Source of the DNA: Streptomyces koelreuteriae
GTDB taxonomy: Bacteria > Actinomycetota > Actinomycetes > Streptomycetales > Streptomycetaceae
Length of the DNA: 64,000 nt
Direction of reading: 5' to 3'
Assembly: GCF_018604545.1 (NCBI RefSeq)
Contig: NZ_CP075896.1
Span: forward strand, 558,001 to 622,000
Part shown: positions 42,661 through 51,428 of the stretch, in pieces
Layout: the number at the start of each line of letters is the position of its first letter
How positions within the stretch are numbered: position 1 is the stretch's first letter
Translations under genes and position numbers: made by a program
Notes under the pieces: generated by a model
Told to the model about the DNA's origin: nothing
The model's input: only the letters and a program-made list of their open reading frames with translations
Databases searched by the model: none

Positions 42661-43584
42661 CTAGGAATCCTTGACCGTGATCCAGCCGGGTGTGTAGTCG
42701 AAGCCGGAGATCCGCCAGATGCCGCTCTGGCGGCGGAGGTCCAACTGGTAGTGGGCTCCGTAGAGGTCTTGGCCATTGGGCGCGGCCGGCTGCTGCGGAA
42801 TGATCCTGCCCACAACGAGGTGAGCGCTGGTCTGTGCCTCGTCGACCGTGACGTGCAGCGTCCGGCCGAAGTGCTGCATCCATGGCCACCCGCGCCGGAA
42901 GGACTTCATCTGGCCGATGACTTCATGGCGACCGTTGAGGTCGCCCATCGGGGGGAATGACCCGGAGATGTCCTCGGTGAAACAGTCGTGCAGGAGCGTG
43001 AAGTCGCCTTGGTCGATGGCCCATGAATAGCGTGCGTAGAAGTCCGCTGCCTGTTGCACGGCGTCGTCGGCGTCGAGGTCGGGGATGCCACGGCCCCACG
43101 GCGAGTCCAGCTCACTCACGATGGTGGGTGCCGCGTCGCCGAGCTTCCAGCCTTCCGCTGACGGGAGGCTCCACGGGGCAAACCGTGCCGGGTCTCCGTC
43201 GGTCCATGGGATGGACAGCCGCAGCTCCGCGAACTGCCAGCCCGCCTCGCTCCGCACGAGGTCGGCCAGGAGCGTCGCGCCGAAAGTGGAGGGCGCGGGG
43301 TCGGAATGGGAGCTGGTGCCGTAGAGGTACGACGTCAGCACGGTCCGGCGATCGTCTCCCCTGACGGAGTGATTGGTGGTGACCAGACGGAGGGCCGTCT
43401 TGGCGACGATGTCGGCGCTGAACAGGGCGGCGATCTCCGCCGCACCGCGAGCCTGCCCGTGCGCGCTGGAATGCAGCACGCTCGATTCGGTGAAGAGGCG
43501 ACTCAGGGCAGATTCGTCGCCGTTGGTCCACCCCCTGGCGAAGGCGTCCAGAGTGGCGCGTACGTCCTTGGTGATCGGGTTCAT
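42661..43584 (-). CDS. tandem SnoaL/NTF2-like domain protein
   Basis: This 307-residue protein contains two NTF2-like domains. The first is at about 1-145 (TLDAFARGWTNGDESALSRLF) and the second at about 165-305 (DFYARYSWAIDQGDFTLLHD, then DYTPGWITV at the end). ATG 43584 follows a G-rich RBS. A MerR-type promoter with a 19-bp spacer lies about 60 bp upstream (43646-43676), so the MerR regulator probably controls this gene and the next SnoaL gene. Fused double-SnoaL proteins are uncommon; catalytic role unknown. Confidence 0.8.
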   Translation of the reverse strand: MNPITKDVRATLDAFARGWTNGDESALSRLFTESSVLHSSAHGQARGAAEIAALFSADIVAKTALRLVTTNHSVRGDDRRTVLTSYLYGTSSHSDPAPSTFGATLLADLVRSEAGWQFAELRLSIPWTDGDPARFAPWSLPSAEGWKLGDAAPTIVSELDSPWGRGIPDLDADDAVQQAADFYARYSWAIDQGDFTLLHDCFTEDISGSFPPMGDLNGRHEVIGQMKSFRRGWPWMQHFGRTLHVTVDEAQTSAHLVVGRIIPQQPAAPNGQDLYGAHYQLDLRRQSGIWRISGFDYTPGWITVKDS

Positions 43585-43645
43585 CGATCGGCCCCCCACT
43601 GTGGAGGGGAGGAGCATGGCTTCTTGCTGCGAGACATGGCGCCGA

Positions 43646-43676
43646 CGCTAAACATTCACATCAGTGTGAATGTCAA
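43646..43676 (-). promoter_or_regulatory. MerR-type promoter with 19-bp spacer for the SnoaL genes
   Basis: On the minus strand the -35 TTGACA (43671-43676) and -10 TTAGCG (43646-43651) are separated by exactly 19 bp. The spacer forms an inverted repeat ACATTCACA-TCAG-TGTGAATGT when read on the plus strand (43652-43673). Overlong spacers with central dyads are the hallmark of MerR-activated promoters. The -35 overlaps the merR stop codon. Confidence 0.65.
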
Positions 43677-44062
43677 GCAGCGGGGGTTTTCCGATGGCCC
43701 GGGACCGTCTGGCTTGCGACTGCCAGGTAGTCGCGGATCGCGTCACGATTGCGCGTCAGGGTCTCGATGCGCCGCTCGATCTCGCCGAGCTCCCGCGCCA
43801 GGTTGGCGGCCAGCTCCGGGTCGACCATGGGGCGCAGCTCGGCTCCCGCACCCAGGAAGCAGGGCACGATCTCACGGATGACATCGGTGCTCAGCCCCGC
43901 CTGGAGCAGGTCGCGAATCTGCTGGACGCGCTGCACTGAGCTCTCGGGGTAGTCCCGATAGCCGTTGGGGAGGCGGTCGGGGTGGAGCAGGTCCTGCTGC
44001 TCGTAGTAGCGCAGGAGCCTGGTGGCGACCCCGGTACGTCGGGAGAGTTCACCGATTTTCAC
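43673..44062 (-). CDS. MerR family transcriptional regulator
   Basis: This 129-residue protein has an N-terminal MerR winged helix (about 2-70, KIGELSRRTGVATRLLRYYE, GYRDYPESSVQRVQQIRDL) and a long dimerisation helix (about 75-120, ELAANLARELGEIERRIETL). GTG 44062 with GAGGTG upstream is preferred. The C-terminus is short with one cysteine in the dimer region (PCFLGAG), so a metal or redox ligand is not indicated; small-molecule sensing is equally possible. Two matching dyad promoters flank the gene. Confidence 0.85.
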   Translation of the reverse strand: MKIGELSRRTGVATRLLRYYEQQDLLHPDRLPNGYRDYPESSVQRVQQIRDLLQAGLSTDVIREIVPCFLGAGAELRPMVDPELAANLARELGEIERRIETLTRNRDAIRDYLAVASQTVPGHRKTPAA

Positions 44063-44088
44063 AGTGACGCACCTCACTCCATTTCGTC

Positions 44089-44119
44089 TTGACCTTGACA
44101 TCGATGTGCAAGTTTAACG
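44089..44119 (+). promoter_or_regulatory. MerR-type promoter with 19-bp spacer for the luciferase-like monooxygenase
   Basis: On the plus strand the -35 TTGACC (44089-44094) and -10 TTAACG (44114-44119) are separated by 19 bp. The spacer contains the near-palindrome CTTGACATCGATGTGCAAG. Layout and several bases match the promoter on the other side of merR. Confidence 0.6.
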
Positions 44120-44240
44120 TCGGTGTCCGGCGTCGCAGTTCCGCCCCGCCTCCCCTGTACACCCACTGCCTGATCACGTGATCCACGCCGACCGGCCCAG
44201 CTCCGCGTCCGCAGCTGCAGAAAGGCAATCCCGCACCACC

Positions 44241-45239
44241 ATGAAGAAGCTCCGCGACATTCCGCTCTCCCTGCTCAACCTCGCCCCCATCCGGCACGGC
44301 GAGGGCACGGCCACCGAGGCACTGCTCGAGACCATCGAACTCGCCCGTAAGGCAGAGGAGTTCGGCTACCACCGCTACTGGATCGCCGAACACCACAACA
44401 TGCCCGCGGTGGCGTCCGCCGCGACCTCCGTTCTCGTAGGGCAGGTGGCCTCCGCCACCGAACGGATCAAGGTCGGCTCCGGTGGCATCATGCTCCCCAA
44501 CCACGCCCCGTACGTGGTCGCCGAGCAGTTCGGCACCCTTGCCTCCCTCTTCCCGGGGCGCATCGACCTCGGCATCGGGCGAGCTCCGGGCACCGACCCG
44601 TGGACGGCCCAGGCCCTGCGCCGCGGCGACGCCGGTGCCAAGGACTTTCCGGCGCAGGTGGCGGAGGTGCGGCGCTACCTGGAGCCGACCACACCCAAGC
44701 AGCGGGTACGCGCCATCCCGGGCGAGGGCACCAAGGTCCCGCTGTACGTTCTCGGCTCCTCCACCTTCGGCGCGGCCCTGGCCGCACAGGAGGGCCTGCC
44801 CTTCGTCTTCGCCTCGCACTTCGCACCCACCCAGCTCGCCGCCGCGCTGGAGGTCTACCGAGCAAACTTCCGCCCCTCGGAGAGCCTGGAGAAGCCGCAG
44901 GCCATCGTCGGCGTGAACGTGATCGCCGCCGACACCGACCGCGAAGCCCGGCGCATCTTCACGACCCTGCAGCGCAAGTTCCTCACCCTGATCCGCGGCG
45001 AACTCCAGAACCTGCCCCCGGTCGACGACATCGACCGGCATTGGTCCCCGCAGGAAGCCGCGGCCGTCGAAGACATGCTGCGCGAGTCCGTGGTCGGTTC
45101 GCCCGGCACCGTCCGCGAGGGCCTGGGTGCGCTGCTCAAGCGCACCGGGGCCGACGAGCTCATCGTCCTGACCGAGACCTGGGACTTCAAGGACCGCATC
45201 CGCAGCTACGAACTCCTCGCCGAACTGAAATCCGCGTGA
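44241..45239 (+). CDS. LLM class flavin-dependent oxidoreductase
   Basis: This 332-residue TIM-barrel flavoenzyme belongs to the bacterial luciferase-like monooxygenase family. Marker segments are [12 protein letters not shown] at the N-terminus, [35 protein letters not shown] and the C-terminal [20 protein letters not shown]. It uses reduced FMN or F420 to oxidise an unknown substrate. ATG 44241 is chosen at the start of the barrel. It lies 122 bp from the MerR-type promoter and 70 bp before an Old Yellow Enzyme gene, so these likely form an operon. Confidence 0.9.
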   Translation: MKKLRDIPLSLLNLAPIRHGEGTATEALLETIELARKAEEFGYHRYWIAEHHNMPAVASAATSVLVGQVASATERIKVGSGGIMLPNHAPYVVAEQFGTLASLFPGRIDLGIGRAPGTDPWTAQALRRGDAGAKDFPAQVAEVRRYLEPTTPKQRVRAIPGEGTKVPLYVLGSSTFGAALAAQEGLPFVFASHFAPTQLAAALEVYRANFRPSESLEKPQAIVGVNVIAADTDREARRIFTTLQRKFLTLIRGELQNLPPVDDIDRHWSPQEAAAVEDMLRESVVGSPGTVREGLGALLKRTGADELIVLTETWDFKDRIRSYELLAELKSA

Positions 45240-45309
45240 CCCCCGAATCTCCCCCTACTCATTCCGGCTTCCCTGCCCACGCAGCAGGGTGCAGCGAGGA
45301 CCCGACACC

Positions 45310-46404
45310 ATGAGCACCACGACACTGTTCGACAGCACGACACTGGGCGCCCTCACCGTGCCCAACCGCATCGCAATGGCCCCGATGACCCGGTCACGGG
45401 CCGCCGTGGACGGCACCCCGACCGAGTTGATGAGCACGTACTACGCCCAGCGTGCCACCGCCGGGCTGATCATCGCCGAGGGCACCCACCCCACCGCCGC
45501 AGGCCGCATCGGCCCCGGCGCGCCAGGACTGCACCAGGACGCCCACCGTCTCGGCTGGTCCTACGTGGCAAACGCGGTGCACGACGCCGGGGGGAGGATC
45601 TTCGTACAGCTGATGCACGCCGGACGCCTCGCCCACCCCTCGTTTCTACCCGACGGGCTGCACCCCGTGGCTCCTTCGGACATCGCCGCGCGAGCGGAGG
45701 TGTATACCGCCGGTGGACGGAAGGCGGCGGTCCGTCCGCAAGCGCTCACCCATGAGCAGATCCTGGACGTCATCGACGACTTCGCCCAGTCGGCGGTGCG
45801 CGCGATGGCCGCTGGGATGGACGGTGTGGAGATCCACGCCGCCAACGGCTACCTCCTGCACCAGTTCCTCGCCGAGAATGCCAACCTGCGCACTGACGGC
45901 TGGGGCGGATCTCTCGACGCCAGGATCCGGCTGACGGTCGAGGTCGTACGAGCGGTGGCCGCAGCCATCGGCCCGCACCGCGTCGGGCTGCGGATCTCCC
46001 CGGGAAACCAGTTCGGCGGCCTCGTCGAGCAGGCACCGGAGGCGACGTACACCGCGCTGGTCCAGGAGCTGGCCCAGGACGGTCTGGCCTACCTCCACCT
46101 TGTCGAGACGGGTACCAACCTTGATGACCGCATCCGGGCTGTGTGGCCCAGCGCTCTCGTGATCGCACCAATGGCCGGCCGGCCGGGTGATGTCACCAAG
46201 GTCAATGCGGCGAACGCCTGGCTGCGACGCGGTGCCGACCTGGTCGCTTTCGGACGCGGATTCCTCGCCAACGCGGACCTCGTGGAGCGGCTGCGCGTCG
46301 GCGCCCCGCTCAACGCCCTCGCACCCCACGGGCTCTACGGCGGAGATCACCGCGGATACACGGACTACCCAACCCTGGAACAGCTTCCCGCAGTTGACGC
46401 CTGA
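45310..46404 (+). CDS. Old Yellow Enzyme family alkene reductase
   Basis: This 364-residue FMN TIM-barrel enzyme has the OYE features: VPNRIAMAPMTRSRA (FMN loop), the substrate His/Asn pair region ANGYLLHQFLAENANLRTDGWGG, FVQLMHAGRLAHPS, and LVAFGRGFLANADL near the C-terminus. It reduces activated C=C bonds in enones and related electrophiles using NADPH. Co-localisation with the MerR regulator and the LLM enzyme suggests an electrophile or quinone response. Confidence 0.92.
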   Translation: MSTTTLFDSTTLGALTVPNRIAMAPMTRSRAAVDGTPTELMSTYYAQRATAGLIIAEGTHPTAAGRIGPGAPGLHQDAHRLGWSYVANAVHDAGGRIFVQLMHAGRLAHPSFLPDGLHPVAPSDIAARAEVYTAGGRKAAVRPQALTHEQILDVIDDFAQSAVRAMAAGMDGVEIHAANGYLLHQFLAENANLRTDGWGGSLDARIRLTVEVVRAVAAAIGPHRVGLRISPGNQFGGLVEQAPEATYTALVQELAQDGLAYLHLVETGTNLDDRIRAVWPSALVIAPMAGRPGDVTKVNAANAWLRRGADLVAFGRGFLANADLVERLRVGAPLNALAPHGLYGGDHRGYTDYPTLEQLPAVDA

Positions 46405-46565
46405 CCGGCCCGGCAGAACCTCTGCCGCACCGGCTGCCCTGCGGCGGCCGCCGTTCTGGAAGTACCTGGGAAGTCCCGAGCCGTGATCTCGTTGCGTTTG
46501 GTGTGATCATGACGTCCGGGTATCTCTCCATGGCTGACTAGGCGCCAGGAAAGTATTTCTGCAGG

Positions 46566-47531
46566 TCAACGCACCCTGCCTCGCGGCTTCAGTGCTACCG
46601 CCGGCAGTTCGGGGGCCGGCAGCGGGGCCCCGTCGTAGCCCTTCACCTCCCCGAACCGCGACCCTTCCATCCAGTCCTGACGCGCCTGCACGATCTCTTC
46701 CTGGGACCGTCCGATCCAATTCCAGAACATGATCAACTCCTCCTCGAACGGCTCGCCGCCCAGGAGCATCAGGCTTGCGTCCGACTCCGCCCGCAGGGGC
46801 AGTTCGCTGCGGCCGCAGCCGAGGTAGAGCATCGAGCCGGGCAGGACCGGGACGCCGTCGACGTGGGCTTCGCCGGACATGGACAGGACGGCGTACTCGA
46901 AGTCCGGTTCCAGGGGGAGGCGTAGGTCCGCGCCTCGGGTCAGGGCGAGGTCGGCGCCGACGATCGGGGTGAACGCCGTGCCGGGCGAGGTGGCGCCGTC
47001 GAGGTCACCGAGGATGAGGGTGGCCTTGATGCCGGGTGCCGTGACGACCGGCAGGTCGGCGTGGTGTTCGAAGCGTGGGTCGGTGTGGCGGTGGCCGTCC
47101 GGGAGGGCGACCCAGAGCTGCGCGCCGTGCAGGAAACGGGCGTGCGAGCGAGGGCTCTCCTCGGAGTGGCTGATCGCCCGGCCGGAGGTCATCAGGCCCA
47201 GTTCGCGCGGGCGGATCGTCTGGAGGCTGCCGGTGGAGTCGCGGTGCAGCACCTCCCCCTCGTGCAGCCAGCTCACCGTCTGCAGACCCATGTGGGGATG
47301 CGGCGGCACCTGCATGCCGGGCTCGTCGGCGATGTCGTCGGGGCCGTAGTGGTCGACGAAGCACCAGGCCCCGACCATCCGGCGGCCGAGGTTCGGCAGC
47401 AGCCGGCGGACCTCGCTGGACTCGCCCAGTTTGACGCGGCGAGGACTGAGGAGTTCACGCACCGGCTCCGCCACGACGAAGCCCCGGCCACCGCACAGAG
47501 CGGGTGCCGCCTCGCGCTCAAGATTGCTCAT
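46566..47531 (-). CDS. pirin family protein
   Basis: This 321-residue bicupin protein has the pirin N-terminal metal-site motif PPHPHMGLQTVSWLHEG, followed by HRDSTGS, SEESP and a C-terminal pirin domain (LFPEP-type region near GGEPFEEELIMFWNWIGRS). Bacterial pirins act as quercetin dioxygenases or redox regulators of metabolic enzymes. ATG 47531 begins the conserved sequence (ATG 47537 is an alternative). Divergent from the MarR gene. Confidence 0.9.
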   Translation of the reverse strand: MSNLEREAAPALCGGRGFVVAEPVRELLSPRRVKLGESSEVRRLLPNLGRRMVGAWCFVDHYGPDDIADEPGMQVPPHPHMGLQTVSWLHEGEVLHRDSTGSLQTIRPRELGLMTSGRAISHSEESPRSHARFLHGAQLWVALPDGHRHTDPRFEHHADLPVVTAPGIKATLILGDLDGATSPGTAFTPIVGADLALTRGADLRLPLEPDFEYAVLSMSGEAHVDGVPVLPGSMLYLGCGRSELPLRAESDASLMLLGGEPFEEELIMFWNWIGRSQEEIVQARQDWMEGSRFGEVKGYDGAPLPAPELPAVALKPRGRVR

Positions 47532-47568
47532 GGCCACAACCTAGTCCGGCGGGAGGACTCGCGTCAGC

Positions 47569-47616
47569 GCGTCCATGCGTCGCTGCGTCCATGCGTCGCT
47601 GCGTCCATGTGTCGCC
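47569..47616. repeat. 16-bp tandem repeat, three copies
   Basis: GCGTCCATGCGTCGCT occurs at 47569-47584 and 47585-47600, with a degenerate third copy at 47601-47616. The array sits between the divergent pirin and marR genes. Confidence 0.75.
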
Positions 47617-47670
47617 GCGGCGCTGCGCCGCGTCATCCAGGCGGTCATGCCCTTGGCCCCCGTCCATAAA

Positions 47671-47698
47671 TAGTCGCCATGTATATAGTCGCCATGTA
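47671..47698 (+). promoter_or_regulatory. direct repeat TAGTCGCCATGTA upstream of marR
   Basis: TAGTCGCCATGTA occurs at 47671-47683 and 47686-47698, a 15-bp period, ending 13 bp before the marR start codon. The local A/T content is higher than the surroundings. Direct repeats overlapping the start region are common MarR autoregulatory sites. Confidence 0.45.
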
Positions 47699-47710
47699 CT
47701 GTATCGGCCC

Positions 47711-48193
47711 ATGAGCAATGGTTCCGAAGGCGCGACACCCGGGTTCCTGGTGTGGCGGCTGTCGATGAAGTGGCGGGTGGCCGTCGACCGGGCCGTCGCC
47801 CCGTTGGGGCTGACCCATGCGCAGTACTCGCTCGTGGCCTCGCTCTACGGCATGCGACGGTCCGGCGAACGGCCCAGTCAGCGTCGCCTCGCCGACCACA
47901 CCGGACTCGAACCGCTCTATGTGTCCAAGCTCGCCCGCGCACTGGAGACCGCCGGCCTTCTGGAGCGCACGCGGGACCCGCGCGATCCGCGTGCGGTGCA
48001 GCTCGCGCTCACCGAGCAGGGGTGTGAGGTCGGCGCGCGGGCGATCACCGTCGTCCACGGGCTGCTTCAGCAGCTTCTGGAGCCGCTCGGCGGTCTCGAG
48101 AGCGCGCGTGCGAGGGAGTTCGCGCGCGACCTGACGGCCCTGCTCGACGCGCCTCTTGATCCCTTCAGCGAGAACGAGACGGAGCAGTCATGA
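47711..48193 (+). CDS. MarR family transcriptional regulator
   Basis: This 160-residue protein has the MarR winged helix: THAQYSLVASLYGMRR, SQRRLADHTGLEPLYVSKLARALETAGLLERTRDPRDPRAVQLALTEQG in its recognition and wing regions, shown here in parts. The order is helix-turn-helix near 60-95 and DxRA-type wing near 100-115. ATG 47711 is chosen at the family start. It overlaps the next gene by 4 bp (ATGA). Divergent from pirin, which suggests shared control of an oxidative or aromatic stress response. Confidence 0.9.
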   Translation: MSNGSEGATPGFLVWRLSMKWRVAVDRAVAPLGLTHAQYSLVASLYGMRRSGERPSQRRLADHTGLEPLYVSKLARALETAGLLERTRDPRDPRAVQLALTEQGCEVGARAITVVHGLLQQLLEPLGGLESARAREFARDLTALLDAPLDPFSENETEQS

Positions 48194-48651
48194 CCACCAC
48201 CACTCCCCCGGTCGGCCCCCGCGTCATCGCCCTGGCCCACTACGCCGGCCGGGCGATCCTCGAGAACGTACTGGCCCGGCACGGCGTCACCTTCCAGCAG
48301 TCCGTCACCCTCCGCCTCGCGGCCGTCGCCGAGGGCCCGGTCGGGCGCGAGCGGCTCGTCGACGGGGTCACCGGCGCGCTGAAGATCGACGCGACGGAGG
48401 TGCACGCCGTGATCGACGAGCTGATCGCCGCGCGGTTGCTGGCCCCGGACGAGGGATCGGGTGTGCGGATCACAGATGCCGGACGGGAGCTCTACGACAC
48501 GACCTCCGGGGAGACAGCGCCCCTCACGGCCCGGATCTATGACGGCATTCCGGCGGAGGACCTGGCCGTCGCCGGACGGGTGCTGAGCCTGATCACCGAG
48601 CGGGCCGATGCCGAGCTGGCCGCTCTGGCCGGCAGCTACCGAACCAGGTAG
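48190..48651 (+). CDS. MarR-like winged-helix protein
   Basis: This 153-residue protein has winged-helix topology with RVIALAHYAGRAILENVLARHG and VRITDAGRELYDT, the latter resembling a MarR wing and following strand. Its start overlaps the preceding marR stop by 4 bp, indicating translational coupling. It may be a MarR paralogue that forms a heterodimer or a separate repressor. The DNA-recognition helix is less clear than in its neighbour. Confidence 0.78.
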   Translation: MTTTTPPVGPRVIALAHYAGRAILENVLARHGVTFQQSVTLRLAAVAEGPVGRERLVDGVTGALKIDATEVHAVIDELIAARLLAPDEGSGVRITDAGRELYDTTSGETAPLTARIYDGIPAEDLAVAGRVLSLITERADAELAALAGSYRTR

Positions 48652-48701
48652 TGGAATATTGAACCGACCGGCCCGGTTGTCGGCCTCGAAGGAGGCCCCG
48701 A

Positions 48702-49061
48702 GTGAACACGACCTACGACGCCACGTACTACGCCCATGGAACACCGGCGGAGCGCTGGGAGCGCGCGCAGTTGTTCTTCGACGCCAAGGACTACGCCGCC
48801 GCCGCGCGCGTCCTGGTCGGGCTGGTCGAGGAGGTGCCCGAGCAGACCGGGCCGCGGCTGCTGCTGGCGCGCTCCTACTACCACTCGGCCCAACTGTGGC
48901 GTGCGGAGAGCGAGTTGCGGACGATCGTCGAGCGTGACCCCGTCGAGCACTACGCCCGGCTGATGCTCGGCCGTACGCTCCAGCGACAGGGGCGGTACGA
49001 GGAGGCGGAGTCGCATCTGCGGATCGCCTCGGCTCTCGCGGGCGACTTCGAGCAGAGCTGA
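48702..49061 (+). CDS. tetratricopeptide repeat protein
   Basis: This 119-residue soluble protein is made of TPR-like helical pairs: AERWERAQLFFDAKDYAAAARVL, GPRLLLARSYYHSAQLWRAE and HYARLMLGRTLQRQGRYEEAE each match the repeat pattern. TPR domains mediate protein contacts, but the partner is unknown. GTG 48702 has GAAGGAGG upstream. A perfect 22-bp hairpin terminator follows. Confidence 0.88.
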   Translation: MNTTYDATYYAHGTPAERWERAQLFFDAKDYAAAARVLVGLVEEVPEQTGPRLLLARSYYHSAQLWRAESELRTIVERDPVEHYARLMLGRTLQRQGRYEEAESHLRIASALAGDFEQS

Positions 49062-49088
49062 GGCTCTTCCAGCAACTCTGACTGTCGG

Positions 49089-49138
49089 TGATACGAGCGG
49101 TGCCCGGCTCGCTAGGGAGCCGGGCACCGCTCGTATCA
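49089..49138. terminator. perfect 22-bp bidirectional hairpin terminator
   Basis: The arms 49089-49110 and 49117-49138 are perfect inverted complements around the loop GCTAGG. It lies between the convergent TPR and PepSY genes, and in Streptomyces such strong hairpins without long U tracts work as terminators for both strands. Confidence 0.85.
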
Positions 49139-49150
49139 GAGGGCCTTCCG

Positions 49151-50560
49151 CTACTGCGCGGGCGTCCCGGTTCCGTACGACCGCCGTCCCCGCCGGTAGG
49201 CGATCTCGCCCAGCAGGATGTCGACGGCGAGGAAGGCCGCCAGCGGGATGCCGAACAGCGGCAGGAAGTAGCCGAGCACCGCGACCCCGGCGAGCAGCGG
49301 GACCAGGATCTGCGGCGGTACCTGCTGCCAGGCGCCGCGCGGGATCGGCCGGCCGAAGGCGGAGCCGCGGCCGCGCTGCCACCACATGCGGTAGCCCCAC
49401 ACGATCAGCAGGATCAGGGAGAGCGTGAGCAGCATCAGGACGATCTGGTTGGCCAGGCCGAACAGGATGCCGGTGTGCAGGTCGATGCCCCACCGGGTGA
49501 GCTTCGCCAGGACGGGGTAGTCGGCGAACCGCAGCACGTCCATGACCTCGCCGTTGGACGGGTCGATCGCGACAGTGTCCTGCTTCGTGGGCCAGCCGCG
49601 CTGTACCTGCTTGACGACGTACGCCGAGGTCGCGTCGGCCGGCGGCACGATCTCCACCGGGTCGCCGAGGCCCTCGGCCCGCGCCGCCGCCAGGACCTTG
49701 TCCAGGCCCACGCCGTGCGCGGCGTCTCCCGCCTGCCCGGCCGCGGCGCCGTGGCCGGAGTGTTCACCGCCCGCCGCCGCCGACACGGTCGGGGTGGCGT
49801 GGCCCAGCGAGGTGCGCAGCTCGTCGATGTTGGCCCCGGCGTAGGCCGACCAGGTGAGACCGGTCGCCGAGAGGAAGAAGAACCCGGCCGCTGCCCACAC
49901 GCCGATGCTGCCGTGCAGTCCGAGCGTGCGGCGCCGTCCTGTCGTCCCCCGCACCTTGCGCAGGGCGCGGCGGCGGGAGAACCACAGCACCAGTCCGCCG
50001 GCCGAGATCACCCACAGCCAGCTGGCCGCCAGTTCGCTGTAGTAGCGCCCTGTCTCGCCCAGGTGCAGGTCCCGGTGGAACTCGTCGATCCAGGTGCGCA
50101 GGGGCAACGCGCCGGTCGAGCCGTACTGTTCGAGGGAGCCGCGCACCTTCGCGGTGTAGGGGTCGACGAACACGGCGAGCGCGTGGGTCTCGTCGACGCC
50201 CGGGACGCCGGACAGCATGACCCTGGTCGTCGCGTCCGCCTCGGGTGAGGGGCGTACGGCCGAGATGGTGCCCTCGGGGTGGGCCTTGCGGGCGGCGGCC
50301 ACCTGCTCGCTGATCGGCAGCTTCCGCTCGCCGACCGGGACGGTCAGTTCGTGGTCGTACACGATCTTCTCGGCCTGGAAGGAGGCGGCGTACAGCAGGC
50401 CGGTGACGGCGGCGACGAGGAGGAACGGCGCCACCAGCACCCCGGCGTAGAAGTGCAGGCGAAGGACCAGCGGGCGCAAGGGGGCCCAACTGCTCTTCGA
50501 CGGTGCCGGGGTGGCTGGTTTCGGGGCCTCGTCCGTGGTGGTCGAGGGAGCGGTGGTCAT
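49151..50560 (-). CDS. PepSY-TM family membrane protein
   Basis: This 469-residue protein has about four TM helices: LHFYAGVLVAPFLLVAAVTGLLY near the N-terminus, a pair in the middle (WLWVISAGGLVLWF and the GVWAAAGFFFLSATGL region), and C-terminal IVLMLLTLSLILLIVWGYRMWW and later segments. Extracytoplasmic PepSY modules lie between them. PepSY-TM proteins are linked to iron-siderophore reduction and respiratory metal handling. ATG 50560 is preferred over the upstream in-frame start. It is followed by the shared hairpin terminator. Confidence 0.85.
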   Translation of the reverse strand: MTTAPSTTTDEAPKPATPAPSKSSWAPLRPLVLRLHFYAGVLVAPFLLVAAVTGLLYAASFQAEKIVYDHELTVPVGERKLPISEQVAAARKAHPEGTISAVRPSPEADATTRVMLSGVPGVDETHALAVFVDPYTAKVRGSLEQYGSTGALPLRTWIDEFHRDLHLGETGRYYSELAASWLWVISAGGLVLWFSRRRALRKVRGTTGRRRTLGLHGSIGVWAAAGFFFLSATGLTWSAYAGANIDELRTSLGHATPTVSAAAGGEHSGHGAAAGQAGDAAHGVGLDKVLAAARAEGLGDPVEIVPPADATSAYVVKQVQRGWPTKQDTVAIDPSNGEVMDVLRFADYPVLAKLTRWGIDLHTGILFGLANQIVLMLLTLSLILLIVWGYRMWWQRGRGSAFGRPIPRGAWQQVPPQILVPLLAGVAVLGYFLPLFGIPLAAFLAVDILLGEIAYRRGRRSYGTGTPAQ

Positions 50561-50727
50561 CGGCGGGCTTCTCCGGGGGACGTCTTCTTGGCCGTTGCGT
50601 GGTGGTCGTGCGTGGGGCTGTGGTGGTGTTGCGGTGCAGTAGTCGGGGCGGCGGGGCATTCAGTTCCCGACGAGTGCATGTGATGTGCGTCACGTAGGCC
50701 GGGAGGGTGCCGTGTCATCCTGACGCG

Positions 50728-51372
50728 ATGGGAACTCCGAGTGATCGCGCACCGCTGGCCGAGCGGGTCGAGGAACTCCTCGCGGGCGGCGTCCCGTTGA
50801 CCATCGTCGCGGCCGGGGACCCGGTGCTGCGGCGGGGAACCGAGCCGTACGACGGTCAGCTGGAGCCCTCGCTGCTGGCCCGGTTCGTCGAGGCCCTGCG
50901 CGTCACCATGCGCGCGGCGCCCGGGGTCGGTCTGGCGGCGCCCCAGGTCGGTGTGCCGCTCAGGATCGCGGTGATCGAGGATCCCGCTCCGGTGCCGGAG
51001 GACGTGCGTCTGGTACGCGGGCGGGTGCCGCAGCCCTTCCGGGTGCTGGTCAATCCCGTCTACGAGCCCGTCGGCGACGCGCGGGCCGCGTTCTTCGAGG
51101 GCTGTCTGAGTGTGCCGGGCTGGCAGGCGGTGGTCGCACGCCACGCCGGGGTCCGGCTGACCGGGCAGGACGAGCACGGGCGCGCGCTGGACGAGGTGTT
51201 CTCCGGCTGGCCGGCGCGGATCGTGCAGCACGAGACGGACCATCTCGACGGCGTGCTCTATCTGGACCGGGCCGAGTCGCGTTCGCTGTCGTCCAACGCG
51301 GCGATGGCGGAGCGCTGGGCTCAGCCGACGCCGGAGAAGGCCGCGCGGGCGCTCGGCTTCGAGCTGCCGTAG
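50728..51372 (+). CDS. def: peptide deformylase
   Basis: This 214-residue metallohydrolase removes the formyl group from nascent proteins. All three motifs are present: GVGLAAPQ (66-73), EGCLSVPG with metal ligand C126, and HETDH (168-172) with the catalytic Glu and two His ligands. The intact metal site suggests activity. ATG 50728 begins the conserved sequence. Streptomyces usually have several def paralogues, and this one stands outside the standard fmt context. Confidence 0.93.
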   Translation: MGTPSDRAPLAERVEELLAGGVPLTIVAAGDPVLRRGTEPYDGQLEPSLLARFVEALRVTMRAAPGVGLAAPQVGVPLRIAVIEDPAPVPEDVRLVRGRVPQPFRVLVNPVYEPVGDARAAFFEGCLSVPGWQAVVARHAGVRLTGQDEHGRALDEVFSGWPARIVQHETDHLDGVLYLDRAESRSLSSNAAMAERWAQPTPEKAARALGFELP

Positions 51373-51390
51373 GGAACGAACGGAAAACCG

Positions 51391-51412
51391 GAGGCGGCCC
51401 GCCGGGCGCCTC
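51391..51412 (+). terminator. hairpin after the deformylase gene, possibly a leader attenuator
   Basis: GAGGCGGCCC and GGGCGCCTC pair around GCC with one bulge. It follows the peptide deformylase stop by about 20 bp and precedes the ABC-F leader, so it may end the def transcript or act within the leader. Confidence 0.5.
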
Positions 51413-51428
51413 AGCTAGCGTGCCGCCC

